Below, in pieces: positions 10,435-21,590 of a stretch of 64,000 nucleotides of DNA; the stretch's first letter is position 1, and each line of letters opens with the position of its first letter. The position numbers were made by a program, and so were the translations under genes. The stretch is from positions 41,744,331 through 41,808,330 of the forward strand of contig OY726563.1 of the NCBI GenBank assembly GCA_963383645.1, given 5' to 3'. Under the pieces are notes generated by a model that saw only the letters and a program-made list of their open reading frames with translations, made no database searches and was not told the origin of the DNA. The DNA is from Muscardinus avellanarius. Its lineage: Eukaryota > Chordata > Mammalia > Rodentia > Gliridae.

Positions 10435-10855
10435 CCAGGTTTCCTGATTGTAGAGTTTGCAGGCTTCCTCGGTTCTAGATACTGAATCAGGCCTTGTGCT
10501 GAATTCCAGCCTGCCCTGTCCACTGCCTTCCTCCAACACCCTTCTCTTCCTCCTTCAAGGTTCTGTAAGGCGGGTATCAGCACCATGGACTGTTCTCAGC
10601 TACCCCAAAGTAGCCAAGGTTTTTTGTTTTACAAATATTATATTTACCAGGCTGGGACCTCTGCTGGGGAGGTAAACAGGTCTTGGAGCAGGCCACTGTA
10701 CATGACATTATTGTTACTGGAGTCCTATATGATAATGGCTGGCAAAGGGAAGACTGAGAAAGTGGTTTGGAACTTTCCATAGAAACTATGGAGTCCACAT
10801 TCCTTATCTTAACCTTCTAGTCTCTTCTCTTGGAGCTCACATCCTGGACTCATCA
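10435..10855. other. Unique intergenic sequence
   Basis: About 420 bp with no recognisable repeat. Short ORFs of about 70 codons exist on both strands, but none shows a domain, codon bias or splice context. Confidence 0.5.
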
Positions 10856-10860
10856 ACAAT

Positions 10861-12406
10861 CTTTTTTTTTTTTTTTTTGCAGTACTGGGGATGGAACCCA
10901 GAGGCATTGTACCTCTGACCTACACTCCCAGCCCTATTTTTTAATGGTTTTTATTTTGAAACAGAATCTCACTGAGTTGCACAGGCCTCACTAAGTAGCT
11001 GAGGCTGTCCGTGAACCGCGATCCTCCAGTCCCATCTTTCCGAATGCTGGGATTACAAGCGTGCGCCACCACACCTGGCTATCTATTTTAGCACTGTCCC
11101 TTACGTAATTCTCAAGGCTTTGCCTTTTTTTTCCTTTTGTCCCCTTTTTTGTGGTACTGGGGATTGAATCCAGGGGTATTCTACCTCTGAGCTACACTCT
11201 TAGCCCTTTCTATTTTTTTTTTTTGAAACAGCATGTCACTAAGTTGAGGCTGGAGGAGAACCCGTGATCCTTCTATCTCAGCCTCCCAAGTACTGTGATT
11301 ACAAACATGTGCAATCATGACCGGCTCCCTCAGTCCTTTTTATGTTTTATAGTACTGGGAATCAAACCCAGAGACATTTTACTTCCGAGCTACACCCATA
11401 ACCTTATTTTTCAAAATTTTTTATTCTTTTTTTTTTGGTGGTATGGGGGTTGGAACGCAGAGACTTTCTACCTCCGGGCTATACTCCCAGACCTTTTTTA
11501 TATTTTATTTGGAAACAGGGTCTCACTAAGTTGCTGACAGCCTCACTAAGTAGCTGAGGCTGGCTTCGAACCTGTGTGATCCTCCTGTCTCAGCCTCCCA
11601 AGCGCGGGGATTACAAGCCTGCACCACCACGCCCAGCTAAAAATTTTTTTATTCTTTTCGGTACTGGGGATGGAACCCAGGGTTATTTTACCTCCAAGCT
11701 ATACCCCCAGCCCTATTTTTTAGTCTTTATTTTGAAACAGAGTCTCACAGAGTTGCAAAGGGCTTCACTAAGTAGTAGCTGAGCCTGTCCACGAATTGCG
11801 ATTCTCCTGTCTCAGCCTCCCAAATTCTGGGATTGCAAACATGTGCCACCATGCCTGGCTCCTATTTTGTTTTTTTTGTTTTTTGGTGTACTAGGGTTCC
11901 TGGAAACCCTTCTACCTCCGGGCTACACTCCCAGACCTATTTTTTTATATTTTTATTTGGAAACAGGGTCTCTTAAGCCAGCGTGGTTGGCTTCGAACCT
12001 GCGCGATCCTCCTGTCTTCGCCTCCCAAGCGCGGGGATTACAAGCGTGCGCCACCACACCTGGCTCCTATTTTATTTTTTATGTTGAAACAGGGTCTTAT
12101 TAGGTTGCAGAGGGCCTAAGTTGCTGAGGCCAGTCGCCAACCTGCAGTCTTCCTGTCTCTACCTCCCAATTACTAAGATTACAGGTGTGCACCGCCACGC
12201 CTGGCTCCTTTTTATTTTTTGTATTGAAACAGTGTCTTGGGAGGTTCCTGAGAATCGAGCTACATTGCTGAGGCTATTCTCAAAGCTGTGAGGCTATTCT
12301 CAAAGCTGTGATCCTCCTGCCTCAGTCTCTCAAGCACTGAGACTACAGGTGTGTGCCATCATGCCCAGTAAGGCTTTGTCTTCTTATGAATAATTCTAGG
12401 GCAGCT

Positions 12407-12459
<53 letters not shown>

Positions 12460-12645
12460 GGAGATTGAACCCAGAATTATTCTACCTCTGTGCTACACCC
12501 CCAGCCTGATTTTATTTGAAAACAGTCTTCCTAAATTGCTGAGAGCCTCACTAAATAGCTGAGGCTAGCTTCAAACTTTCAATCCTCCTCTCTCAGTCTC
12601 CCAAGTACTTGTATCATAAAGCATGGGCCACCACACCTGGCCTTT
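10861..12645 (-). repeat. Dense antisense SINE cluster with a GT tract
   Basis: At least eight copies are stacked with boundaries near 10861, 11145, 11335, 11424, 11650, 11875, 12066, 12200 and 12455. A small tandem repeat GAGGCTATTCTCAAAGCTGT occurs twice at about 12271-12310. The GT tract 12409-12455 sits at the 3' tail of the last copy. Confidence 0.85.
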
Positions 12646-12784
12646 AGGACGGCTATTTGAATAATACCCCAGACCTCAGGACCTGCAATTTATGACAGTC
12701 AGATCCTAAGTCCACCCTGAAGGCTGCTTCTTCAGGATTTGGCCCTAGTATTAGCCTCCAAACCTCAACCTGGTCCCCATACTT

Positions 12785-13010
12785 TGTTTTTTTGTGGTAT
12801 TGGGGTTGGAATCCAGGGGCATTCTACCTCTGAGCTATACCCAAGCCTAATTTTTTTTATTCTTTATTTTGAAACCGGGTCTCATTGAGTTTCAAAGGGC
12901 CTCACTAAGTAGCTAAGGCTGTCCTCAAACTGCTATCCTCCTGACTTTGCCTCCCAAATACTGGGAATACAAGTGTATATCACCATGCCGAGCATTTATG
13001 TTTTTTTATT
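12785..13010 (-). repeat. Antisense B1-dID SINE
   Basis: A full-length copy. The flanking 12650-12784 and 13015-13135 are unique sequence in which I see no gene. Confidence 0.85.
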
Positions 13011-13139
13011 TTGAAACAGACATACCCTGCCAAAAATGTGTTCAGAGCCTTCAGGCCTTGACTGGAATTCTGGTCTCACCTCTTTGCTGAGTACCTGCCC
13101 CTAGCACTCTTGGACTTTGCTTCAACAAAAATGACCTTT

Positions 13140-14395
13140 CAAAAGCCGGGCATGTTGGCACATGCTTGTAATACCAGCATTTGGGAGGCTGAGACAGGAT
13201 GGTCACAGGTTCACGAACAGCCTCAGGTACTTAGTGAGGCCCTTTGCAACTTAGTGAGAACTTGTTTCAAAATAAAGAATAATGTCCAGCATGGTGGTAC
13301 ATGCTTGTAATCCCAGCATTTGAGAGGCTGAGACAGGAGGACTGTGTTTTGAGTATAGCCTCAGCTACTTAGTGAGGCCCCCTGCAACTTAGTGAGACCC
13401 TGTTTCAAAATAAGAATTAAAATAGGGTGGGGTTGACGCTCAGAGGTTGAATACTCCTGGGTTCCATCCCCAGACCCGCAATAAAATAAAATAAGGCTGA
13501 GACAGGAAGATTGTGGTTCGCAGACAGCCTCAGCTACTTAGTGAGGCCCTCTGCAACTCAGTGAGACCCTGTTTCGAAATAAAGAATAAAAAATAGGGCT
13601 GGGGGTTTCCCTTATAGGTAGATGCCCCTGGGTTCCATCCTCAGTACAACACACACAAAAAATGACCTTTCAAGCCTGGCATGGTGGTGCACGCTTGTAA
13701 TGCCAATACTTGGGAGGCTAAGACAGGAGGATCTCAGGTTCAGCAACTTGTGAGGTCCTCTGCTACTTAGTGAGACCCTGTTTAAAATAAAGAATAAAAA
13801 AGCCAGGTGTGGTGGCGCACACTTCTAATCCCCATGCTTGGGAGGCAGAGACAGGAGGATCTCGCAGGTTCAAAGCCAGCTGCGCACTGGCTTAGGAGAC
13901 CCTGTTTCCAAATTTTAAAAAAATGTAAAAATAGGTCTGGGAGTGTAGCCCGGAGGTAGAAGGGCTTCCAGGAACCCCAATACCACCAAAAAAAAAAAAA
14001 AAAGAATAAAAAATAGGGCTGGGGGTATAGCCTGAAGGTAGAAAGGCCCTGGGGGTGGGGAGACCGTTGCATGGTGGTGCAGGCCTGTCATCCTAGTACT
14101 TGGAAGGCTAAGATGGGAGGATCGTGTGGTTCACTGGCAGGCCTAGAAACTTAGTGAGACTCTGTTTCAAAAGAAAAAGAATAAAATAGGGCTGGGCGTG
14201 TAGATCGGAGATAGAATGTTCCTGGGTTCCATCCCCAGTACCACAGACATACACAAAAATAAGCTTCCTCAGGAACTTATCGAGGCTCTTAGTAATTTAG
14301 TGAGGCATTTCCAAATAATAAAATAGGGATGGGGTGTAGCTCATAGGAATGGCCCTAGGTTCAATCTCGAGCTCTGCAAAAAGAGAAAAAAAAGA
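13140..14395 (+). repeat. Sense SINE array
   Basis: About seven head-to-tail copies or fragments begin near 13140, 13285, 13495, 13672, 13800, 14060 and 14262. The 13800-13995 copy is of the AGGTCTGGGAG subfamily and ends GGCTTCCAGGAACCCC. An AAAAAAAAG-type purine run at 14375-14418 closes the array just before the duplicated MAGIX exon. Confidence 0.85.
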
Positions 14396-14472
14396 AAAAA
14401 AAGAAAAAAAAGAAAAAAGAGGGGAAATTGGCCTTCCAAGCCATGCTGTCCTTAATAACCTTACAGCCTCAT

Positions 14473-15158
14473 ATTTCGAATGAATTTTCTGCTACTCGCC
14501 TACCGCAATAACCCTAAAGGAATATGCTAAGCTGATCCCAAGGCCCCGCCCCCTCGAAGCTCCTCCCCCAAGCCCCGCCCTTCGAATCCCGCCGCTGGGC
14601 CGCTCCCGGGGATCCGCACCCAAACCCACCCGCCGCCCAAACCCGCCGCCCGCATCCCACCCGCCGCCCAAACCCGCCGCCCAAACCCGCCGCCCGGCCC
14701 CGCCCGCCCCCTGGAGGCCCCGCCCCCAGGAGGCCCCGCCCCATTACGCACCCTCCTTGGTGCGCAGGCGCAATGTGGCGCCCGCCCTGCGTACCAGCGC
14801 CGACACGTCGGCAGCGGCTCGGGCCGCCAGGGGGCGCGCGTCCAGGCGCGCCAGGAACTGCCGGGAGCTGGGGCCCGCTGGCCCGGGAAGGCCACGGCCT
14901 GCGCGGAAGAGGGGACAGGTCAGCGCCGACCCTGTGCCTCGGCGAACACCCGCGATCCCCGACCTCCGAAGACCTAGAAATGCTCCCCGAGAAGCCCGCA
15001 GACCCCGGGCCACTCTTCCGTGGTTCGGGAGGTCGCCGACTGTTCCTCCCCTCTTCAGGGACCCCCGACCTTCCCCGGGTACGCCAGTGGGGCCCCGCCT
15101 CGCCCCCACGATGTCCCCCGAGTTAGACATTTCACTGCAATAGTCCTGGACGCCTCCA
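14473..15158 (-). repeat. Inverted duplicate of the MAGIX exon 2 region
   Basis: The reverse complement matches 31091-31728 almost base for base in the parts I compared: the exon, both intron flanks, the GC-rich intron 2 start and the sequence CGCCTACCGCAATAACCC. The copy is about 50 bp longer, mainly from extra GCCGCCCAAACCC-type units at 14625-14700. The right edge, at about 15151-15158, joins an antisense SINE that lacks its tail. It sits 16 kb from the parent in opposite orientation. Confidence 0.92.
14752..14898 (-). pseudogene. Copied MAGIX exon 2 with intact splice sites
   Basis: 147 bases, the same length as the genuine exon at 31349-31495, with the acceptor CTTCCGCGCAG and donor GTGCGT both kept. 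The frame is open, and I see only two base differences from the parent: one changes SARQF to SSRQF and the other is silent in the region I compared. No other MAGIX exon is copied, so it cannot encode the protein. It could only act as a stray exon of a minus-strand transcript. Confidence 0.8.
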
Positions 15159-16020
15159 AGCTATACTCCAACCCTATTTATTTTTATTTTGAAACAAGGT
15201 TTCACTAGGTTGATGAGAATCTGACAACTTGCTGAGGCTGTCCTCGAACCTGTGAGGCTCCTGTCTTGGCTTTCCAAGTACTGGGATAACAGGGATGGGC
15301 CACCACATCTGGCTTGTACCTAGGAGTATTCTACCTCTGAGATACACCCCCAGCCCAATTGTATTATTATTATTTTTGTGGTACTGGGGATTGAACACAG
15401 GCATTGTACCTTTGAGCCAGTCTCCATGCCCTATTTTATATTTTTATTCTAAATTTTTGTGTGGTACTGAGGATTGAATCCAGGGTGATTCTACCTCCAA
15501 GCTACACCCCAAGATCAATTTTTATTGTTTATTTAGAAACAGGGTCTCACTAAGTAGTGGAGAGCCTCACTAAGAAGCTAAGGCTGGCTGGGAACCTATG
15601 ATCCTCTTGTCTCAGCCTCCTGAATACTGGAATTACAAGTGTATGCCACCACACCCACCTATTATTTATTTATTTGTGGTACTGGGGATGGAAACCAGGG
15701 GCATTCTACCTCTGAGCTACACCCTCAGCCCTATTTTTTATTCTTTATATTGAAACAGGGTCTCACTCAATTGCAAAGGGGCTTATTAAGTAGCTGGGGC
15801 TGGTTGTAAACCATGATCCTCCTGTCTCAGCCTCCCAAATGCTGGGATTACAAGCGTGTGCCACCACTCCCGGCTTTTTTTTTTTTTTTAATTTTGAAAC
15901 AGGGTCTCACTAAGTTGTGGAGGACCTTGCTAAATTGCTGAGGCTGTCCGCGAACCGCGATCCTCCGGGTCTCAGCCTCCTAAATGCTGGGATTACAAGC
16001 AAGCACCACCACGCCTGGCT
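15158..16020 (-). repeat. Antisense SINE cluster
   Basis: Copies or fragments begin near 15158 (tail lost at the duplication junction), 15315, 15370, 15460, 15670 and 15885. They end in CCACGCCTGGC at about 16020. Confidence 0.85.
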
Positions 16021-16029
16021 AAATTTTTT

Positions 16030-16459
16030 TTTTAAACCAGGCATACTGGTGCACGCTTGTAATCCCACATTCGGGAGGCTGAGACCAGAGGATCACAATT
16101 CCTGGACAGCCTCAGCTATCTAGTAAGGCCCTCTGCAACTTAGTGAAACCCTGTTTCAAAATAAAAATACAAGTCGGGCATGGTGATGCAGGCTTGTAAT
16201 CCCAGCATTCAGGAGGCTGAGACTGGAGGATTGTGGTTGGTTCACGGACAACCTCAGGTATTCAGTAAGACCTTCTGCAACTTATTGACACCCTATTTCA
16301 AAATAAAAGATAAAAATAGGGCTAGGGGGGTGTAGCTTGGAGGTAGAATGCCCCTGGGTTCCATATCCAGTACAAAAAAAATACAAAATAGGACAGGGGG
16401 TGTAGCTCAGAGGTCAAATGCCCCTGGGTTCTATCCCTAGACCCACACTCACACACAAA
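16030..16459 (+). repeat. Sense SINE cluster
   Basis: A left-part fragment (about 16035-16175), a full copy (about 16178-16378) and a right-part fragment with GAGGTCAAATGCCCCTGGG and CCCCTAGACCCAC (about 16388-16459). The A-rich end was the insertion site of the HAL1-like element. Confidence 0.85.
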
Positions 16460-17441
16460 ATAATAAATATTTCTGGGAATTCCGGGAAGATGGCGACCAA
16501 GAAAAGCGGGGCTTAAGAGCCCCGCTAACAACCAATCTCTAACCACAAAATCAGTGCCTTTCATAGCCAGAAAACACCATCACCAGAGAAACAAAAAAAT
16601 GTAACTACAAGGGACAGAAAAAAAGAGGTCTGGAAAAAACGGGACACCAGAAAGAAACCAGACTGCAGTGCTGCGGCCGGAGCCGCGGCGTGGAGTGATG
16701 GGCGCCATCTTCCCTTGCAGCACCAGCCCCAGAGAGGAGGGGGACTCAGAACGGAGCTCAGAGCCACAGAGGAGAAACGCCCGCCTCACACCCGAGGACA
16801 AGGCAGCAGCGCCTTACTGCCGGCGGCAGCGGCGAGTTCACCGGACAGCTACGGCCACAGACCAATGCACTCAACAGCCCACCAGGCTCCAGAGAGGAGC
16901 GGCGGACAGTGAGCCAAGGTGAGCCGCAGCCGGGTGGGATTCGGCAGATTTTTCGGCGCAGGGAGCATCTAAAGCTCTTAGTGGCTGGGCTCAGCACACG
17001 CTGCAGGGACTCAGAGTGGAGCTCAAAACCAGAGAAGAAATACGCCAGCATAACGGCTGAGGGTGTGGCAGCGGCGCCATATTGCCACCGGCGGCAGCAG
17101 CAGCGAATTCACCGAGTCCACTACAGCTCCATCTGTGTACTCAACAACAGTTAGTCAAATTGCGGGCCCCAGAGGAGAAATTGCAGTACTGACTCCCAGG
17201 GACTTGACCCAGTGGGGGAGTGGCACTGGCAGAGATATCACACCATAGGAGAACGCCCAACCTCGCACCCCCCATAGTCTAAAGCAGCCTCTATTGACTC
17301 CCTGGGTCGGAGACTCTGCGATACAACCCAGTAAAGGAGTAGTGGGGTCTGAGATACCACAGACTCGAGATCCAGAGCACCTTAAGTGAAGTCGTAGTGA
17401 CCCAAGGGAAGAACCCAGAGAAGGCACAAACTTCCCAAATC

Positions 17442-18354
17442 ATGGGAAAGAGGAATAACAATGGAGCAATGAATGCCCACAACCCCACAACATCAGAACC
17501 CGATAAAACTGAAAATCAGAGATTTCTAGAAGATCAAATCAGGAAAATAACTGTAGAAATAATAGAGGTGTTTCAAAAAGAATTCAGAGCCAAAAATAGA
17601 TAAAGGATGCAATTAATGAAGTAAAGGCCTCAATTCAAAGCACAAACAACTGATTAGACCACATGGAGAATAGAATCTCGCTCTTAGAAGATGATCAATC
17701 AAAAAATGAATGCATAGTTTCTAATCTAGAAAAAAATATCTGACAGCAGGAATCTGATATTGAAGAAATATGGGCCCATTTTAAGAGAGCTAACCTAAGA
17801 ATAATTGGAATAGAGGAGGGAAAAGAAGGTGAAACCAAAGGGATCAACAATCTCTTCAAGGAAGTATTGGAGAAAATTTTCCAAACATAGAGCAAGAGGT
17901 CGATACACAGGTCCAGGAAACTTATAGAACTCCCTTTAGACAGGATTGGAGAAGAGGATCCCCACACCACATAATTGTCAAAATGACCAATGTAGAAGCC
18001 AAGCAGAGAATCTTAAAGGCAACAAAAACAAAGGGCCAAGTGACATTCAGAGGCAAACCAATTAGAATCACTCCAGACTTCCCAAACCAAGTCATGAGAG
18101 CCAGAAGGGCTTGGAGTAACATATTCCAAACTCTGAAAGAAAACAACTTCCAGCCAAAAATTTTCTACCCAGCAAAACTTTCTATCAAATTAGATGGGGA
18201 ACTAAGAAGCTTTCACGACAAACAGAAACTGAAGGAATTTATGTCTTTAAATCCAGCACTAGAGAAAATACTCAAAGAGATTAACTACAAAGAAGAAATA
18301 GGTAACACACACCAGAACCAGAGAAAAAAGATTTTCCATCCAACAGACAACTAA
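17442..18354 (+). pseudogene. Decayed L1-type ORF1 of HAL1-like copy 1
   Basis: Starts at MGKRNN as in copy 2 but is broken by a 4-base deletion and TAG near 17587-17600. It also has TGA codons near 17650 and 17743 and a one-base deletion near 17867. The C-terminal half from 17983 is again open (MTNVEAKQRILKATKTKGQ through HPTDN). Compared with copy 2, the sampled stretches differ by roughly 5%. Confidence 0.88.
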
Positions 18355-18364
18355 GATTAGTTAT

Positions 18365-19050
18365 CTGTGGAGATTCATTATTTATGTTAGTCTTTTACCT
18401 ATCTCTAAATTGTATTGTTTGCTTTTATTGTTAATTTTTAGGATTTCTAGTTGGACTATTAACATGCCTTCAGATATAGCATTTGAAAATATTTTATCCC
18501 ATTCTATCAGTAACTTTTAACTCTGTTTACATTGTCATTGAATATACAATATTTTTTATTTTTAGGGAGTTTGTATACTCTTCTGTTGCTTGTGCCATTG
18601 AAATTATATCCAAGAAATCACTGCCAATTTCAATGTTGTGAGGTTTTATGACCCAGATTTTCTTCTAAAAGTTTATAGTCTTCAGATTTATATTTAGGTC
18701 TTTTATCTATTTTGAGTTAATATTTGTATATGGGATTAGGTAAGGGTCCAATTTTATTCTTTTTCATGTAATTATAATTTTTCAACAATATTTAGTTAAA
18801 AGATTATTATTTCCTCCACCAAATGTTCGTGGAAGCCTTGTCAAAAATAACTTGACAATATATGGAAGAATTTAGCTCTAGGCTTTTATTTAACTTAAAT
18901 GGTTTATATATCTGCCTTTAAAACAGTACTACACTGTTTCAATTATTGTAGCTTTATAAGGTTTGAAATCAGAAAATATACATCTTCTAGCTTTGTTCTT
19001 TTTCGAGATCGTTTTGGGTATCTAGAGTCCATATTCCATATTAGGATAGA
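18365..19050 (-). repeat. Antisense L1 ORF2-derived block in HAL1-like copy 1
   Basis: Read on the minus strand it resembles the C-terminal third of L1 ORF2. On the plus strand, landmarks are AAGAAATCACTGCCAATTTC, TTAGGTCTTTTATC, GGTAAGGGTCCAATTTTATT and CTAGCTTTGTTCTTT, which are typical antisense L1 phrases. The frame is decayed. The same block with the same edges is present in copy 2. Confidence 0.8.
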
Positions 19051-19419
19051 TTTTTTCTGAAAAATAAATATATAAATATATGAAAGTTTCACCTAAAAAA
19101 AGAAAAAATATTCTCTGGTAAAAAAGAAAGCAAAAAGAAATATTGAAGTGTTATCTTTAAGTTATCAAAAGCTTTTTATCAGACAAATGAAGCTGTTATG
19201 TGAGATTATCATTTTTAATTTTGGATAAATTGCTATAATACTAGATGTCAACCACAAAGCCAAGCATGGGAAGGAGGGATGGGGAGGGAATGGGGTTGGG
19301 ATCTGGTGGGGGCTGACTGGGCAATGTGTGTATGTATGTCTACAAAAGTTTTTGTATCCCACTATGGTGTATGAATACAGTGCACCGATAAAAAATTTAA
19401 AAATATAATAAATATTTCT

Positions 19420-19546
19420 TATTTTGAAACAAGTTCTTACCAAGTTCCCCGGCTGGCTTCAAAATTGCAATTCTCCTGCCTCATCCTTTGGATTCACTGG
19501 GATTACAGGTTATCATGAGCACCATTATCCCCTATCCCCTTGTGTT

Positions 19547-19588
<42 letters not shown>

Positions 19589-19728
19589 GTACTGGGGATT
19601 TAACTGAGGGGGATTCTACCTCTGAGCTACACCCTCAGTCCTAAACTATTTTTATTTATTTATTTTTTTGCGGTGCTGGGGGTGGAACCCAGGGGCATTC
19701 TACCTCTGAGCTACACCTCTAGCCCTAT

Positions 19729-19763
<35 letters not shown>

Positions 19764-20700
19764 TTTTGCGGGTCTGGGGATGCAACCCAGGGACATTGAC
19801 CTCCGAGCCCCACCCCCTGCCCTATTTTTTTAATGATTTTTATTTTGGTGGGTTTTTTTTTTTTTTTTTTTGTGGGCCTGGGGATGGAACCCGGAGGCAT
19901 TCAACATCTGAACTACACAGCCCCTGCCCTATTTTTTTTTTTTATTCTTTATTTTGAAACTGGTTCTCACTGAGTTGCAGAGGGTCTCACTAAGTAGCTG
20001 AGGCTGTCTACAAACCGCGTTCCTCTGGTTTCAGCCTCCCAAATGCTGGGATTATAAGCATGTGCCACCATGCCTGGATTATTCTTTTTATTTTGAAACA
20101 GGGTCTCACTGAGTTGCAGAGGTCCTCACTAATTAGCTGAGGCTGTCTGCGAACTGCGATCCGCTGGTCTCAGCCTCCTGAATGCTGGGATTACAAGTGT
20201 GCGCCACCATGCCTGGCTTATTTGTTTGTTTGTTTGTTTTCGTGGTACTGGAGTTCCTGGAAGCCCTTCTACCTTCGGGCTACACTCACAGACCTATTTT
20301 ATACTTTTTATATTTAGAAACAGGGTCTCTTTTTTATTTTTATTTATTTTATTTTTATTTTTTTATTTTTTATTTTTGGTGGTACTGGGGTTCCTGGAAG
20401 CCCTTCTACCTCCGGGCTACACTCACAGACCTATTTTATATTTTCTTTTATTTGGAAACAGGGTCTCTTAAGCCAGCGTGGCTGGCTTCGAACCTGTGCG
20501 ATCCTCCTGGAAACAGGGTCTCTTAAGCCAGCAAGGCTGGCTTCAATGATCCTCCTGTCTCCGCCTCCCAAGTGCAGGGATTACAAGCGTGCGCCACCAC
20601 GCCTGGTGGTGAACCTGTGATCCTCCTGTTTCAGCCTCCCAAGTATTAGGATTACAAACATGTACTACCATGTTGGGCTTATTTTTAATTTTGAAACAGG
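19420..20700 (-). repeat. Antisense SINE cluster with ATTT tract
   Basis: Partial copy (19420-19525), GT run (19551-19583), a tail fragment, an ATTT microsatellite (about 19728-19765), then copies near 19770, 19860, 20080, 20236, 20375 and 20610. Two successive copies at 20236 and 20375 carry CTACACTCACAGACC, a shared private variant. At 20450-20560 the phrase AAACAGGGTCTCTTAAGCCA is repeated, a short tandem duplication. Confidence 0.82.
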
Positions 20701-20702
20701 TT

Positions 20703-20915
20703 TTTAGCCAGGCGTGGTGGTACATGTTTGTAATCCCAGTACTTGGGAGGCTGAGACAGAAGGATTGCAGGTTTGTGGTCAGCCTCAGCTACTTAGTGAG
20801 GACTTCTTCAATTTAATGAGACCCTGTTTCAAAATAAAGAATAAAATATAGGGGTGGGGGTGTAGCTTAGAGGTAGAATGCCCCTGGGTTCCACCCGTAG
20901 TACTGAAAAACAAAC
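20703..20915 (+). repeat. B1-dID SINE, sense
   Basis: A complete copy from AGCCAGGCGTGGTGGTACAT to CCGTAGTACTG, with an AAAC-repeat tail (CAAACAAACAAACAAACAAA). Confidence 0.9.
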
Positions 20916-20934
20916 AAACAAACAAACAAACAAA

Positions 20935-21280
20935 CCCAGGATCTTGCTAAATTGCAGAGGCTGGCTGTGAACCTGTGATCCCCCTGTTTCCTCTCAAGTA
21001 CTGGGATTACAGGTGTGTGCCACCACACCTGGTTAGCAAAATTATTATTATTATTATTATTTTTTGGTGGTACTGGGGATGGAACCCAGGGGCATTCTAC
21101 CTCCGAGCTCTATTCCCAGCCCTATTTTCTATTCTTTATTTTGAAACAGAGTCTCACTAGCTTGCAAAAGGCCTCACTATGTAGTAGCTGAGGCTTTCCT
21201 CAAACTGTGATCCTCCTGTTTCAGCCTCCCAAGTGCTGGGATGACAAGCATGCACCACTATGCCCAGCATCACCATCATC

Positions 21281-21314
<34 letters not shown>

Positions 21315-21460
21315 TATTATTATTATTATTATTTATTTTGGAACAGTCTCATTGAGTCACAAAGAGCCTCATTAAGAAGCTGAGGCTGTCCTTGAACCAT
21401 GATCCTCCTGTCTCATCCTCCCAAAGGCTGGAATTACAAGCTTGTGCCACCACTCCTGGC
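20935..21460 (-). repeat. Antisense SINEs and ATA/ATT palindromic microsatellite
   Basis: Fragment 20935-21035, full copy about 21060-21275, then (ATA)n followed by (ATT)n at about 21284-21332. That tract is self-complementary and could form a hairpin. A further SINE runs to about 21460. Confidence 0.82.
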
Positions 21461-21590
21461 TGTTCATTCCTTTTTATTGCTGAGTTCTATGCCACTATAC
21501 AAGTATACCAGTTTGTTGATCTATTTGCCTACTAATGGACATTCAAGATTGTTTCCAGTTTGGGGCCATTAACAAATATTATGGGCTGTG
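21455..21590 (-). repeat. Old L1 3'-end fragment, antisense
   Basis: TTTTATTGCTGAGTTCTATG followed by CCAGTTTGTTGATCTATTTG and ATGGACATTCAAGATTGTTT matches the antisense of the C-terminal ORF2 region of mammalian L1. It is clearly diverged. Confidence 0.7.

Larger units (their letters stand above)
16475..19405 (+). mobile_element. HAL1-like (ORF1-only L1 derivative), full-length copy 1
   Basis: A non-LTR retrotransposon about 2.93 kb long. It is bounded by the target-site duplication ATAATAAATATTTCT at 16460-16474 and again at about 19405-19419. Layout: 5' UTR with the YY1-like AAGATGGCG at 16489-16497; broken ORF1 17442-18354; a block antisense to L1 ORF2 (about 18365-19050); then the 3' tail with GGGAAGGAGGGATGGGGAGG, TGATGTATGAATACAGTGCA-type sequence and an A-rich end. 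No ORF2 is present between ORF1 and the tail. Its 5' UTR is about 170 bp longer than in copy 2. Name by analogy with HAL1, which is known in mammals as ORF1-only L1. Confidence 0.88.

Noticed and set aside
10457..10798. Small ORFs in the unique patch near 10.6 kb as a possible gene or retropseudogene
   Set aside because: There is no known domain, no poly(A) tail or flanking duplication, and no splice-consistent partner.
14757..15143. 128-codon ORFs on both strands at the MAGIX exon copy
   Set aside because: They extend through intron-derived GC-rich sequence. Only the 147-bp exon part corresponds to a protein-coding unit.
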